A stretch of DNA of 6,142 nucleotides, taken from NCBI GenBank assembly GCA_021811505.1, contig JAJZOM010000290.1:1-6142 (forward strand), in the 5' to 3' direction. Made by a program: the position numbers and the translations under genes. Under the pieces are notes generated by a model that saw nothing but the letters and a program-made list of their open reading frames with translations, was not told the DNA's origin and made no database searches. Origin of the DNA: Thermoplasmata archaeon (GTDB lineage Archaea; Thermoplasmatota; Thermoplasmata; Thermoplasmatales; Thermoplasmataceae). Below, piece by piece: positions 1 to 5,912 of this stretch (position 1 is its first letter; each line of letters starts with the position of its first letter).

Positions 1-543
1 GGTCTGGCACCTAAACTTCCTTTGTTCAGAGAAAAGACGGATTTGAAAGGAGCTTGCATAACCGGCATACCGATGATAAGCGGCATATGTCGACTGGCAG
101 GAATGGATCTTATTGATGTAAAGGGAGCAACAGGGAGGCTTGACAGTGATTTCTCAGCGAAATTCGCCGCTGCTTTCAAAGCACTTGGGACTTACGATTT
201 CCTGATAATGAATATCAAGGCAACAGACGTTGCCGGACATGACGGAGACGCTATTGCAAAGAAGAACGCTATCGAAAGGATAGACATGGCAATGGGAGGT
301 ATAGAAGGCCATCTTGACGATTCTGTCATCTGCATAACTGGCGATCATTCCACGCCGTGCGTAATGAAAGATCACTCCGGAGACCCGGTTCCCATTGTTT
401 TCACCACATCCGGCATAAGAAAGGATTCGGTGAGGTTCTTTGATGAAATTTCCTGTGCCAGAGGTTCTTACAATATCATGAGTGGGGACGTACTGAGAAT
501 TCTGCAACAGTTGTCAGACAGATCTGAGAAGTATGGCGCTTAG
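1..543 (+). CDS. apgM: 2,3-bisphosphoglycerate-independent phosphoglycerate mutase, archaeal ApgM type (3' part only)
   Basis: This is the C-terminal 180 residues of a cofactor-independent phosphoglycerate mutase, which interconverts 3- and 2-phosphoglycerate in cytoplasmic glycolysis and gluconeogenesis. The frame is open from the first base, so the start lies outside the window; the family is about 400 residues long. Three metal-site motifs of the alkaline phosphatase superfamily are visible, numbered from the first codon here. They are a D-x-x-x-H pair (D76 and H80, in DVAGHDGD), GDHSTP (D115, H116) and H125 in DHSGDPVPI. Their order and spacing match the two-Mn site of bacterial iPGM, and the HSGDPVPI wording is typical of the archaeal ApgM branch. 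The phosphoserine nucleophile belongs to the missing N-terminal part. The gene stops at TAG and is followed by T-tracts, so it probably ends a transcript. The family call is firm; activity is inferred from homology. Confidence 0.93.
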   Translation, partial: GLAPKLPLFREKTDLKGACITGIPMISGICRLAGMDLIDVKGATGRLDSDFSAKFAAAFKALGTYDFLIMNIKATDVAGHDGDAIAKKNAIERIDMAMGGIEGHLDDSVICITGDHSTPCVMKDHSGDPVPIVFTTSGIRKDSVRFFDEISCARGSYNIMSGDVLRILQQLSDRSEKYGA

Positions 544-550
544 CCGTTTG

Positions 551-590
551 TCCTCTTTTTCATTATATTGTGCACCGAAAAGTATTTTTG
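551..590 (+). terminator. Probable T-rich terminator after apgM
   Basis: Two T-tracts follow the apgM stop, CTCTTTTTC around 553-561 and GTATTTTTGCTCTTTG around 582-597. Archaeal RNA polymerase commonly terminates at such U-runs without a hairpin. The next gene on this strand has its own TATA-like box at 703-710, which fits a transcript end here. The call rests on base composition and position only. Confidence 0.45.
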
Positions 591-594
591 CTCT

Positions 595-609
595 TTGAAA
601 AATTTTCAA
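595..609. repeat. Inverted repeat, 7-base arms with a 1-base centre
   Basis: TTGAAAA at 595-601 and TTTTCAA at 603-609 are exact reverse complements around a single A. The repeat lies about 50 bases after apgM and about 95 bases before the TATA-like box of the next gene. It could be a dimeric repressor site or part of the apgM transcript end. AT-rich DNA produces such repeats by chance fairly often, so its function is open. Confidence 0.35.
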
Positions 610-629
610 TGCCGATGATTGTTCTACAC

Positions 630-641
630 ATTTCATGAAAT
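630..641. repeat. Perfect 12-base palindrome in the apgM downstream gap
   Basis: ATTTCATGAAAT reads the same on both strands. It is the second symmetric element in the same 183-base gap, about 20 bases after the first. A weak wider symmetry surrounds it: CCGAT at 612-616 pairs with ATCGG at 640-644. A twofold site of this size suits a homodimeric regulator, but no regulator or second copy is visible in the window, so this is only a candidate operator. Confidence 0.3.
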
Positions 642-702
642 CGGGTTGTGCTTTCCACCCTAAATTGAACACCTGGATTGTATTTTTTGCTTGAGAGGAA
701 GG

Positions 703-710
703 TTTAAATA
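703..710 (+). promoter_or_regulatory. TATA-like box with purine-rich BRE, ahead of the membrane protein gene
   Basis: TTTAAATA is preceded directly by the purine-rich GAGGAAGG (694-701 and just after), which resembles an archaeal BRE. Transcription would be expected to begin about 25-28 bases from the box centre, near 732-735. That is just past the ATG at 727 and about 8 bases ahead of the in-frame ATG at 742, so the box bears on which start is used. Confidence 0.6.
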
Positions 711-726
711 TTGTTGGCAATATTTC

Positions 727-1407
727 ATGTCAGACAACTGGATGACATCTAAAAAATTGGGATTAAGAAATATAAGGGAAACCCTAATGCGTCGAGGCCT
801 CGAGAAGGACTACCTTAAGAGGAACAAGAAGGACGTTCTGATATATTCCCAGCCAAAGGGCATCTATTATTCGGTTCTCTTCTCGATACTTCTCTGGTGG
901 ATACCAATTGCAGGCCCTGCCATTGCGGGTTATATTGGTGGGAGAAAATCGGGAAGCACTTCAAAGGCACTAACATCTTCATTAATTTCAACTTCAGTTA
1001 TACTTATGATAACATTCATGCTCGCACCGTTCCAGACAGGCATCCCTGGTGGTGCAAACACTTACTTCAGTTCAGGAGTTCTGACCCTCAGCCAGAGCAG
1101 ACTCATTGCTTATTCCGGACTTCTTACCGATATGTACACCGGTTATGGTCTTATAAAAACGTTTACCATTATCCTTCCCGGATCTCTAGTAATAATGAAC
1201 GTATTCAGCTACACCGGCGGATTCATCTCCACCTTCAAAGCTCAGGAAGATAACCTTTCTTTCAGTTACATCAGCAAGAACGTTGATGATCGCATTAGAT
1301 CTGTCAGGTCGGTTCCAAAAGTTCAGGCAACCAGGAAATTAATAAGGGAATTCACAGACGGCACAAATGAAGAGGAAGATGGCGTGGGAGGTTGGAGTTA
1401 TCTGTGA
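727..1407 (+). CDS. Unrecognised membrane protein with three predicted helices
   Basis: I do not recognise a named family for this 226-residue protein. The N-terminal ~45 residues are strongly basic (several KK, RR and KR pairs), which suggests a cytoplasmic N-terminus. Hydrophobic segments lie at about residues 47-72, 84-101 and 143-165. The first ends in PAIAGYIGGRKSGS, a glycine-rich turn of a kind seen in small archaeal membrane proteins. The loop at about 102-142 carries many Gly, Ser, Thr and Tyr residues and is probably external. The tail after 170 is charged and ends in an acidic run, NEEED. ATG 727 was chosen as the longest reasonable start. ATG 742, five codons in, fits the TATA-like box at 703-710 better. 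An open TTG at 691 would place that box inside the gene and is unlikely. The gap before serS is 61 bases, and serS seems to have its own promoter. Confidence 0.75.
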   Translation: MSDNWMTSKKLGLRNIRETLMRRGLEKDYLKRNKKDVLIYSQPKGIYYSVLFSILLWWIPIAGPAIAGYIGGRKSGSTSKALTSSLISTSVILMITFMLAPFQTGIPGGANTYFSSGVLTLSQSRLIAYSGLLTDMYTGYGLIKTFTIILPGSLVIMNVFSYTGGFISTFKAQEDNLSFSYISKNVDDRIRSVRSVPKVQATRKLIREFTDGTNEEEDGVGGWSYL

Positions 1408-1436
1408 TATTCGCCTAAAGATGAAAGTGTAATATC

Positions 1437-1446
1437 TTATTATATT
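1437..1446 (+). promoter_or_regulatory. TATA-like box for serS, leaderless start
   Basis: TTATTATATT is centred about 28 bases before the serS ATG at 1469. This is the spacing expected if the transcript begins at or within a few bases of the start codon. Between the box and the ATG is a pyrimidine-rich stretch (CTTTTTCCTTCTCC) with no Shine-Dalgarno sequence, which agrees with a leaderless mRNA. The same T-rich stretch could also end the upstream transcript. Confidence 0.6.
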
Positions 1447-1468
1447 CTTTTTCCTTCTCCTTACAACA

Positions 1469-2797
1469 ATGATAGATATCAAATTGCTCAGAGAATCTCC
1501 CAAGCAATTTTATGATGCCTCGAAAGCAAGAGGTTTTGATGAGAGATACCTGGATGAATTTTTCAGACTTGACAAAGAATGGAGAGATAATCTCAAAGTC
1601 ATTAATGAACTCAAGCACGAAAAGAATCTCCAGAGCAGCCTTATTTCAGAGTTGATCAAGAAGCATGAGAGCCCGGAAAACGCAAAGAAACAGGTCAGGG
1701 AGATCAATTCAAAGATAGACTCGATGGAGGAGAGCCAGAAATTAATTGAAAAAGAACGGGAGAGAGTCGCTAGACTGATTCCAAACCTTTTACATGAAAG
1801 CGTCCCCGTTTGCATGGGAGACGAAAACAGCGTTGTCGTTAGAAGCTGGGGGACTTCAAACGTGTGTGAGGATGATGTGAATTATTTTAAGGAAGCCACC
1901 GCTGATTCCGGTAAGTTCCAGATCATACCTAAAAGGCCGACAAGCCATGTAGACCTTATGCAGGATCTTAATCTAGTGGACCTTGAGAGAGCTTCAAAAA
2001 CGGCCGGATCGAGATTCTATTATCTTAAGAATCGACTTGTAAAGCTTGAAATGGCCCTAGTCAATTACGCGGTTGATTTTCTCTCGGAAAGAGGATTCAC
2101 TATTGTTGAGCCGCCTTTTATGCTTACCTACAAAGCAATGGAAGGTGCTACCGACATGGAGACATTCAAGGATACTCTCTACAAGATTGAGGGTGAAGAT
2201 CTTTACCTCATCTCTACATCGGAACATCCCATTGCTTCGATGTATCTCGACGAGACCATGGAGGAAAATGATCTGCCAGTCAGACTGGCCGGAATTTCTC
2301 CATGTTTCCGCAGAGAAGCCGGGGCCCATGGAAAGGACACAAAGGGAATATTCAGAGTTCACCAGTTCACAAAGATTGAGCAATTTGTATTCTGTAAGCC
2401 CGAAGATTCTTGGGATTTTCTGGAGGAACTGCTGAAGAATGCCGAGGATATTTACCGAAGCTTGAACATCCCATACAGGGTCGTGAACATATGCTCGGGA
2501 GATCTGGGGAATCTTGCGGCAAAGAAATATGATATTGAGGCATGGTTCCCTTCCCAGGGGAAGTTCAGGGAAGTAGTTTCAGCTTCAAACGACACGGATT
2601 ACCAGGCAAGATCACTTAATGTGAAATACAGGACCAAGGAGGGAAACCGTTTCGTTCACACACTGAACAGTACTGCCATAGCCACGACAAGAACCCTTGT
2701 AGCCATTATGGAGAATTTCCAGACACAGGATGAATCCGGATTTAAGGTCCCAGAAGCACTCGTACCTTATACCGGTTTTGATTTTGTTTCCAAGTAA
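1469..2797 (+). CDS. serS: Seryl-tRNA synthetase, common (bacterial/eukaryal-like) class II type
   Basis: This 442-residue enzyme charges tRNA-Ser with serine in the cytoplasm, and its product is also the substrate for selenocysteine synthesis where that pathway exists. The length is normal for the family. Residues 1 to about 105 form the antiparallel coiled-coil arm that grips the long variable arm of tRNA-Ser: the region is rich in Lys, Glu and Leu, with a turn near the HESPEN segment at 66-71. The class II core follows. The T-S-E serine-site motif is at 250-252, motif 2 begins F-R-R-E at 280-283 and continues through GAHGKDTKGIFRVHQF, and motif 3 is at about 399-415 (NSTAIATTRTLVAIMEN). 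DIEAWFP (355-361) and VSASNDTDYQ (370-379) are also conserved in the family. This is the common SerRS, not the divergent type of some methanogens. ATG 1469 gives the canonical MIDIKLLRE opening and sits 28 bases from a TATA-like box. Nothing looks broken. Confidence 0.97.
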   Translation: MIDIKLLRESPKQFYDASKARGFDERYLDEFFRLDKEWRDNLKVINELKHEKNLQSSLISELIKKHESPENAKKQVREINSKIDSMEESQKLIEKERERVARLIPNLLHESVPVCMGDENSVVVRSWGTSNVCEDDVNYFKEATADSGKFQIIPKRPTSHVDLMQDLNLVDLERASKTAGSRFYYLKNRLVKLEMALVNYAVDFLSERGFTIVEPPFMLTYKAMEGATDMETFKDTLYKIEGEDLYLISTSEHPIASMYLDETMEENDLPVRLAGISPCFRREAGAHGKDTKGIFRVHQFTKIEQFVFCKPEDSWDFLEELLKNAEDIYRSLNIPYRVVNICSGDLGNLAAKKYDIEAWFPSQGKFREVVSASNDTDYQARSLNVKYRTKEGNRFVHTLNSTAIATTRTLVAIMENFQTQDESGFKVPEALVPYTGFDFVSK

Positions 2798-2810
2798 ATT
2801 TTTATTATTA
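2798..2810 (+). terminator. T-rich terminator after serS
   Basis: The serS stop codon TAA is followed at once by ATTTTTATTATTA, a T-rich stretch of the type that ends archaeal transcripts. The next gene on this side runs in the opposite direction, so termination is needed here. The same bases could be read as a TATA-like box for the doubtful small ORF at 2857. Confidence 0.5.
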
Positions 2811-2856
2811 CGCTGGGAGTTTTAGGAGAGCTATAGAACATGAAACCTCCGTGGGC

Positions 2857-3015
2857 ATGGATGCATACATAACCGTATTCCTGAACCACTCACAATACAT
2901 ACTTGTAGGGAGAGATAAAACAAGTAAAGTAGTTGAGGAAAAAACGCACATGCTTCAGACAATGGAGGATGTTACCGCGATCTTTCCGCATAAGCCCTTT
3001 TTGCGGATGTTGTAG
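2857..3015 (+). CDS. Doubtful 52-residue ORF in the convergent gap
   Basis: An ATG at 2857 opens a 52-residue frame ([20 protein letters not shown]...) that ends at TAG 3013-3015. I do not recognise it. In its favour, it fills most of an otherwise empty gap, its codons (ATA, AGA, GGG, GAG) resemble those of its neighbours, and the TTTTTATTATT stretch at 2799-2809 could act as a promoter. Against it, its last 44 bases overlap the 3' end of the convergent oxidoreductase gene, it is short, and its A-run at 2939-2944 is explained as well by a minus-strand terminator. GTG 2851 is an alternative start. It may be a real small protein, the remnant of a longer gene, or chance. Confidence 0.25.
   Translation: MDAYITVFLNHSQYILVGRDKTSKVVEEKTHMLQTMEDVTAIFPHKPFLRML
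2935..2946 (-). terminator. Probable U-run terminator of the GltD-like gene
   Basis: On the minus strand this reads CGTTTTTTCCTCA, a six-T run about 27 bases past the stop codon of the GltD-like gene at 2972. It is the only clear T-run on that strand in the convergent gap. The evidence is composition and position only. Confidence 0.4.
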
Positions 3016-4426
3016 AATATTTCTTCCATCTGTCCAGAATCGGGAGGCGATCCTCGCTGACCTGATCCATTACGTTGAGATAGTTTAAAATTCCATTTAC
3101 AGCCCTATCAGCATCCCTGACGGCACTTATCAGGTCCCTGTTGGAATTTGTGGAATCTCCTCCGGAGAACAAGCCGGGTATCGAGGTCATGCCTGCCTCA
3201 TTTATTATGGGCTGCCCTTGCGGGGTGAGCCTGAGCATTCTCAGATATTCATCTTCCATGAAGGTATAATCCGTTTCCTGTCCGGTCGCTTCTATGATGA
3301 AATCAACATCAATCTCGTGAACTTTATCTTTCTGAGGTACCGGTTTAGCTCGTCCACCCGCTTCCATGACCATCTCGTTCTGCCAGTATCGCAATTTTAT
3401 GACTCTGTCGCCTTCCTTGACATACTCAAACGGAGTCACTTCCCACATATAATGCACGAATTCTTCAATGGTTTCTTCCATTTCCTCATCGGCATTCATG
3501 GATGGATATCCCGGGCGATCTATCTCCCTTCTCCTGTACATGATATACACGTTTTTGGCGCCAAATCTGATGGATGTTCGTGCGGAATCATTAGCTGTGA
3601 AACCTCCGCCTATGACAACCACATTCTTACCGACGTCAATTCTTTCCCCAAAGCTCACTCGTCTCAGGAATTGCGTGGCATGGAGCACGTTAACCGCATC
3701 GCTACCGGGAGTCCCTGTCATGTGTGGTTTCTGATTGCCCACTGAGATGTAGACCGCATCGTATCCCTTTAAGATTTCATCAAATGTTATGTCCTTTCCT
3801 ATGTCTGTGTTCAGTTTAACGTCGACACCCTGAGAAATTATAAAACCTATTTCTTTGTCAAGAACTTCCTGAGGCAATCTATATCTTGGTATCCCGGTCT
3901 TCATGAATCCACCAAGTGCAGGAAGCTTCTCGAACAGGGTAACCTTAATTCCCTGTACAGAAAGATAATATGCAGCGGTAAGGCCGGATGGACCTCCTCC
4001 AATAACGGCAACCTTTTTCCCGATGAATTTCTTTTTCGGAAGATTAAGTATCTCCCCATAATCTGCGAATGTATCAGCAGCGTATCTCTTCAGATGCCTT
4101 ATTGCTATGGGACCACCGGTGTCATACATCACGCAGATATCTTCGCACAAATGCGTGCATACCCTCCCTATGATTGCCGGGAACGGTAAATTTTCAAAAA
4201 CTATTCGAACTGTTTGGGCTGGGTCTCCGACAGCCGTACTGTTGATATAACCGCCAATGTCGAGGCTCGCGGGGCATGCCTGTGTGCATATATTACAGCC
4301 AATGCACCTGCTTGCTTCAGCGACTGCTTCGCTGCCGCTATATTCTTTAACAGGCTCCAGTACGAAGCTTTCAACCCTCTTTTTGGGGTCTTCATGCGAG
4401 ATTTTGACTCGTTCAAAATTAAGCAT
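2972..4426 (-). CDS. GltD/PreT/NfnL-like FAD- and NAD(P)H-dependent iron-sulfur oxidoreductase (usually annotated glutamate synthase small subunit)
   Basis: This 484-residue soluble flavoprotein passes electrons between NAD(P)H, FAD and iron-sulfur clusters. The N-terminal Fe-S domain (about 35-120) shows seven cysteines: C41, C44, C47, C51, then C90, C94, C98. An FAD fold begins with GGGPSGL (143-149) and an acidic E166 after beta-2. The NAD(P)H fold has GGGFTAND (273-280) and YRRRE (297-301). The FAD site is completed by ATG (380-382) and SGGDS (421-425). Relatives include GltD of glutamate synthase, homotetrameric archaeal GltA, NfnL/sulfide dehydrogenase subunits and the N-terminal half of dihydropyrimidine dehydrogenase. 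Neither a glutamate synthase large subunit nor NfnS or PreA is in the window, so the substrate is undecided. The cysteine spacing is tighter than usual, and F276 stands where relatives mostly have Asn. The gene lies 83 bases after the DUF1634 gene with its own TATA-like box. The family is firm; the reaction is not. Confidence 0.9.
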   Translation of the reverse strand: MLNFERVKISHEDPKKRVESFVLEPVKEYSGSEAVAEASRCIGCNICTQACPASLDIGGYINSTAVGDPAQTVRIVFENLPFPAIIGRVCTHLCEDICVMYDTGGPIAIRHLKRYAADTFADYGEILNLPKKKFIGKKVAVIGGGPSGLTAAYYLSVQGIKVTLFEKLPALGGFMKTGIPRYRLPQEVLDKEIGFIISQGVDVKLNTDIGKDITFDEILKGYDAVYISVGNQKPHMTGTPGSDAVNVLHATQFLRRVSFGERIDVGKNVVVIGGGFTANDSARTSIRFGAKNVYIMYRRREIDRPGYPSMNADEEMEETIEEFVHYMWEVTPFEYVKEGDRVIKLRYWQNEMVMEAGGRAKPVPQKDKVHEIDVDFIIEATGQETDYTFMEDEYLRMLRLTPQGQPIINEAGMTSIPGLFSGGDSTNSNRDLISAVRDADRAVNGILNYLNVMDQVSEDRLPILDRWKKYSTTSAKRAYAERSR

Positions 4427-4456
4427 TCTGTGACCCTGCGCCTAAATCCATCCGTC

Positions 4457-4465
4457 AATAATAAA
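4457..4465 (-). promoter_or_regulatory. TATA-like box ahead of the GltD-like gene
   Basis: The minus strand reads TTTATTATT, centred about 35 bases before the ATG at 4426. Transcription would begin near 4434, giving a leader of about 8 bases that is too short for a Shine-Dalgarno site. This suggests that the oxidoreductase can be transcribed independently of the transporter pair upstream, although readthrough is not excluded because no strong T-run separates them. Confidence 0.5.
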
Positions 4466-4509
4466 CATTTTTTCACGGAGTCTATGAATTCGGTGCCTCA
4501 ATGATGCTA

Positions 4510-4902
4510 TCAGATCAACAACCTCGGAACTACAATCATGGCGAAGAACAGGTTAAACAGGACTATGATACTCATTACGACATACGAAGGATTCCTGTTT
4601 GATACAAATGAATATAGTGCAGTGAATACCACTGTTATTGGCGTAAAAATTAGTATCCAGAGTCCCATTGTGATATAATATACTCCGTCAAGAGCAAGGA
4701 TGCCAGGGATTATACCAACGAGAGGAATAAACTTGGAATCAAACGTTGAGTTGAAATTTGCAATCTGGGATAGTGTGTAATGATCTCCCTGGCCGTTTAT
4801 GAATAATAGAGCTATCCCAGTTATTATGAATAACAGGCTGGTCAGGACTCCCGCCTTCAGTATATGGCTCGTAATGGTATCAATATCATACTGTTTTTCC
4901 AA
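4510..4902 (-). CDS. DUF1634 family membrane protein, partner of the TauE/SafE permease
   Basis: The protein is about 130 residues when started at TTG 4902. It matches the DUF1634 (COG4272) type of small membrane protein that often sits beside TauE/SafE permeases in archaea and bacteria; its biochemical role is unknown. Counted from that start there are three hydrophobic stretches, at about 18-36, 72-98 and 106-128, and a loop of about 35 residues after the first. TTG 4902 is preferred because GAGGTGAT (4907-4914), a strong Shine-Dalgarno sequence, lies 4-6 bases before it and the resulting LEKQYDID opening suits the family. GTG 4911 falls inside that site. ATG 4941, 13 codons upstream, would overlap the permease by 56 bases with no visible ribosome site. 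The overlap with the permease gene is 17 bases, so translation is probably coupled and the two proteins may act as a complex. Family moderately firm, start probable. Confidence 0.82.
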   Translation of the reverse strand: MEKQYDIDTITSHILKAGVLTSLLFIITGIALLFINGQGDHYTLSQIANFNSTFDSKFIPLVGIIPGILALDGVYYITMGLWILIFTPITVVFTALYSFVSNRNPSYVVMSIIVLFNLFFAMIVVPRLLI

Positions 4903-5869
4903 TAATATCACCTCTTTTCTGATGCAGGTAGAGTCCGACAATCATCAGCACCGCAGACACTGATGAGATGTATATTTCCGTTGTCGGCCCATATACTATG
5001 TATTTTCCGAGATACAGACCCTTGAGGAGCATTTCTATTCCCAGAAACGAAAGAATTGCAAAAAATAGCCATCTTATGTCTTTGTTGGTGATTCGAACAA
5101 GTATCTTTGCACCAAGGTAAGATCCAATAAGAACACCTATGGCAGTAGCTGCCGCAATGAAAATCTGGATATAACCCTCATACCAGTAAATTGTGCTTCC
5201 GGTGGCTGCGGTAATACCTATCATGAAGTTGCTTGTAGTGGTAGTGACTTTCATAGGCAGGTTCATAGCCCAGTCCATGCCAAGCACCTTAAGTGCTCCG
5301 CTTCCGATGCCAAGAAGTCCCGATATTATACCTGCGAAGAACATAATCAGTTCTGCAAGCCACCATCTGACCCCTGTGTAGCTCACATTTTTTTTCAGTT
5401 TCTCGTCGTAATATGAGCCCTGCAGCTGGAAGACTTTTGTCCACCAATCTGCCTGCCTATGAGGAGGTTCTTCATATTTTCCGCGATGTATTGTCGGGAT
5501 CAATGAAGTTAGCAGCACCACTCCAAAAATAACGTATATGGTCCAAGAAAAGTTGTGTGCATAAACATACACTGCAGTCAGAGAACCCACAATGGCCCCT
5601 GCGGTAGTAGCCATTTCAAGCCCAATGCCTATCTTAACGTTGGCTATCTTCTTCTTAGTGTATGCGCTTGCAGATCCAGCCGAAGTGGCAATTGTAGATA
5701 TGAGGCTGGCACCAGTAGCATATATTATAGGAACAGAGAAGAACAGCGATAAGAGGGGGACAAGAACCGTTGCCCCTCCGAGTCCAGTCAAGGACCCCAG
5801 AATACCTGCAATGACTCCTGCCGCCATTATTAACAGGAATTTTGCAAGGATGAATAGAACAGCCGACAT
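4886..5869 (-). CDS. TauE/SafE family (COG0730) membrane permease
   Basis: This 327-residue polytopic protein belongs to the TauE/SafE permeases, which are proposed to move sulfite, sulfoacetate, other organosulfonates or organic anions across the membrane. Two related halves are visible. The first opens with GVIAGILGSLTGLGGA (18-33) and the second with GIISGLLGIGSGALK (180-194), followed by KVTTTTSNFMIGITAATGS (207-225). Eight or nine hydrophobic segments lie at about 5-40, 47-66, 80-104, 110-127, 169-192, 208-225, 233-257, 266-286 and 298-315. A polar stretch of about 40 residues (128-167, with WW, YY and many charges) separates the halves, making the protein longer than the 250-270 residues common in the family. 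ATG 5869 lies about 24-27 bases from a TATA-like box, consistent with a leaderless start. The 3' end contains the ribosome site for the overlapping DUF1634 gene. The family is firm; the substrate cannot be read from sequence. Confidence 0.93.
   Translation of the reverse strand: MSAVLFILAKFLLIMAAGVIAGILGSLTGLGGATVLVPLLSLFFSVPIIYATGASLISTIATSAGSASAYTKKKIANVKIGIGLEMATTAGAIVGSLTAVYVYAHNFSWTIYVIFGVVLLTSLIPTIHRGKYEEPPHRQADWWTKVFQLQGSYYDEKLKKNVSYTGVRWWLAELIMFFAGIISGLLGIGSGALKVLGMDWAMNLPMKVTTTTSNFMIGITAATGSTIYWYEGYIQIFIAAATAIGVLIGSYLGAKILVRITNKDIRWLFFAILSFLGIEMLLKGLYLGKYIVYGPTTEIYISSVSAVLMIVGLYLHQKRGDIIGKTV
4907..4914 (-). promoter_or_regulatory. Shine-Dalgarno site inside the permease gene, setting the DUF1634 start
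   Basis: On the minus strand GAGGTGAT is a near-perfect match to the complement of the 16S rRNA 3' end. It lies 4 bases (6 from the GAGGTG core) before TTG 4902. It is the only strong ribosome binding site I see in the window, and it sits where a leaderless start is impossible because the gene is internal to a transcript. It therefore favours TTG 4902 over ATG 4941. Confidence 0.7.
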
Positions 5870-5888
5870 TCTACCCCGTATCGTATTA

Positions 5889-5900
5889 TTTTATAAATTA
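5889..5900 (-). promoter_or_regulatory. TATA-like box for the permease-DUF1634 transcript
   Basis: The minus strand reads TAATTTATAAAA, centred about 25 bases before the permease ATG at 5869. A transcript starting at this distance would be leaderless, and no Shine-Dalgarno sequence precedes the ATG. The box lies in the 43-base gap after the stop of the upstream surface protein gene, so the permease need not depend on upstream transcription. Confidence 0.6.
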
Positions 5901-5912
5901 ATGTTCCACCCC

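Noticed and set aside
691..726. TTG 691 as a start for the membrane protein, adding 12 residues
   Set aside because: The TATA-like box and its purine-rich flank would then lie inside the coding region, and the added residues look like translated promoter sequence.
792..803. Perfect 12-base palindrome TCGAGGCCTCGA
   Set aside because: It lies within coding sequence for ordinary residues (R-G-L-E) near the start of the membrane protein gene; most likely chance.
897..1253. A 118-residue plus-strand frame overlapping the membrane protein gene
   Set aside because: It is a shifted-frame reading rich in Cys, His and Trp, an unlikely composition, while the main frame gives clean membrane segments.
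2840..2872. ATG 2840 preceded by AGGAGAG at a good distance
   Set aside because: The frame stops after ten codons. It could only be a leader peptide, and the next frame is itself doubtful.
3218..3745. A 175-residue plus-strand frame inside the oxidoreductase gene
   Set aside because: It is wholly antisense to a clearly conserved flavoprotein gene, has no recognisable motif and has no promoter or ribosome site of its own.
4201..4504. Frames of 91 and 96 residues at the 5' end of the oxidoreductase gene, on both strands
   Set aside because: Both overlap the cysteine-rich N-terminal coding region of a firmly identified gene and show no family features.
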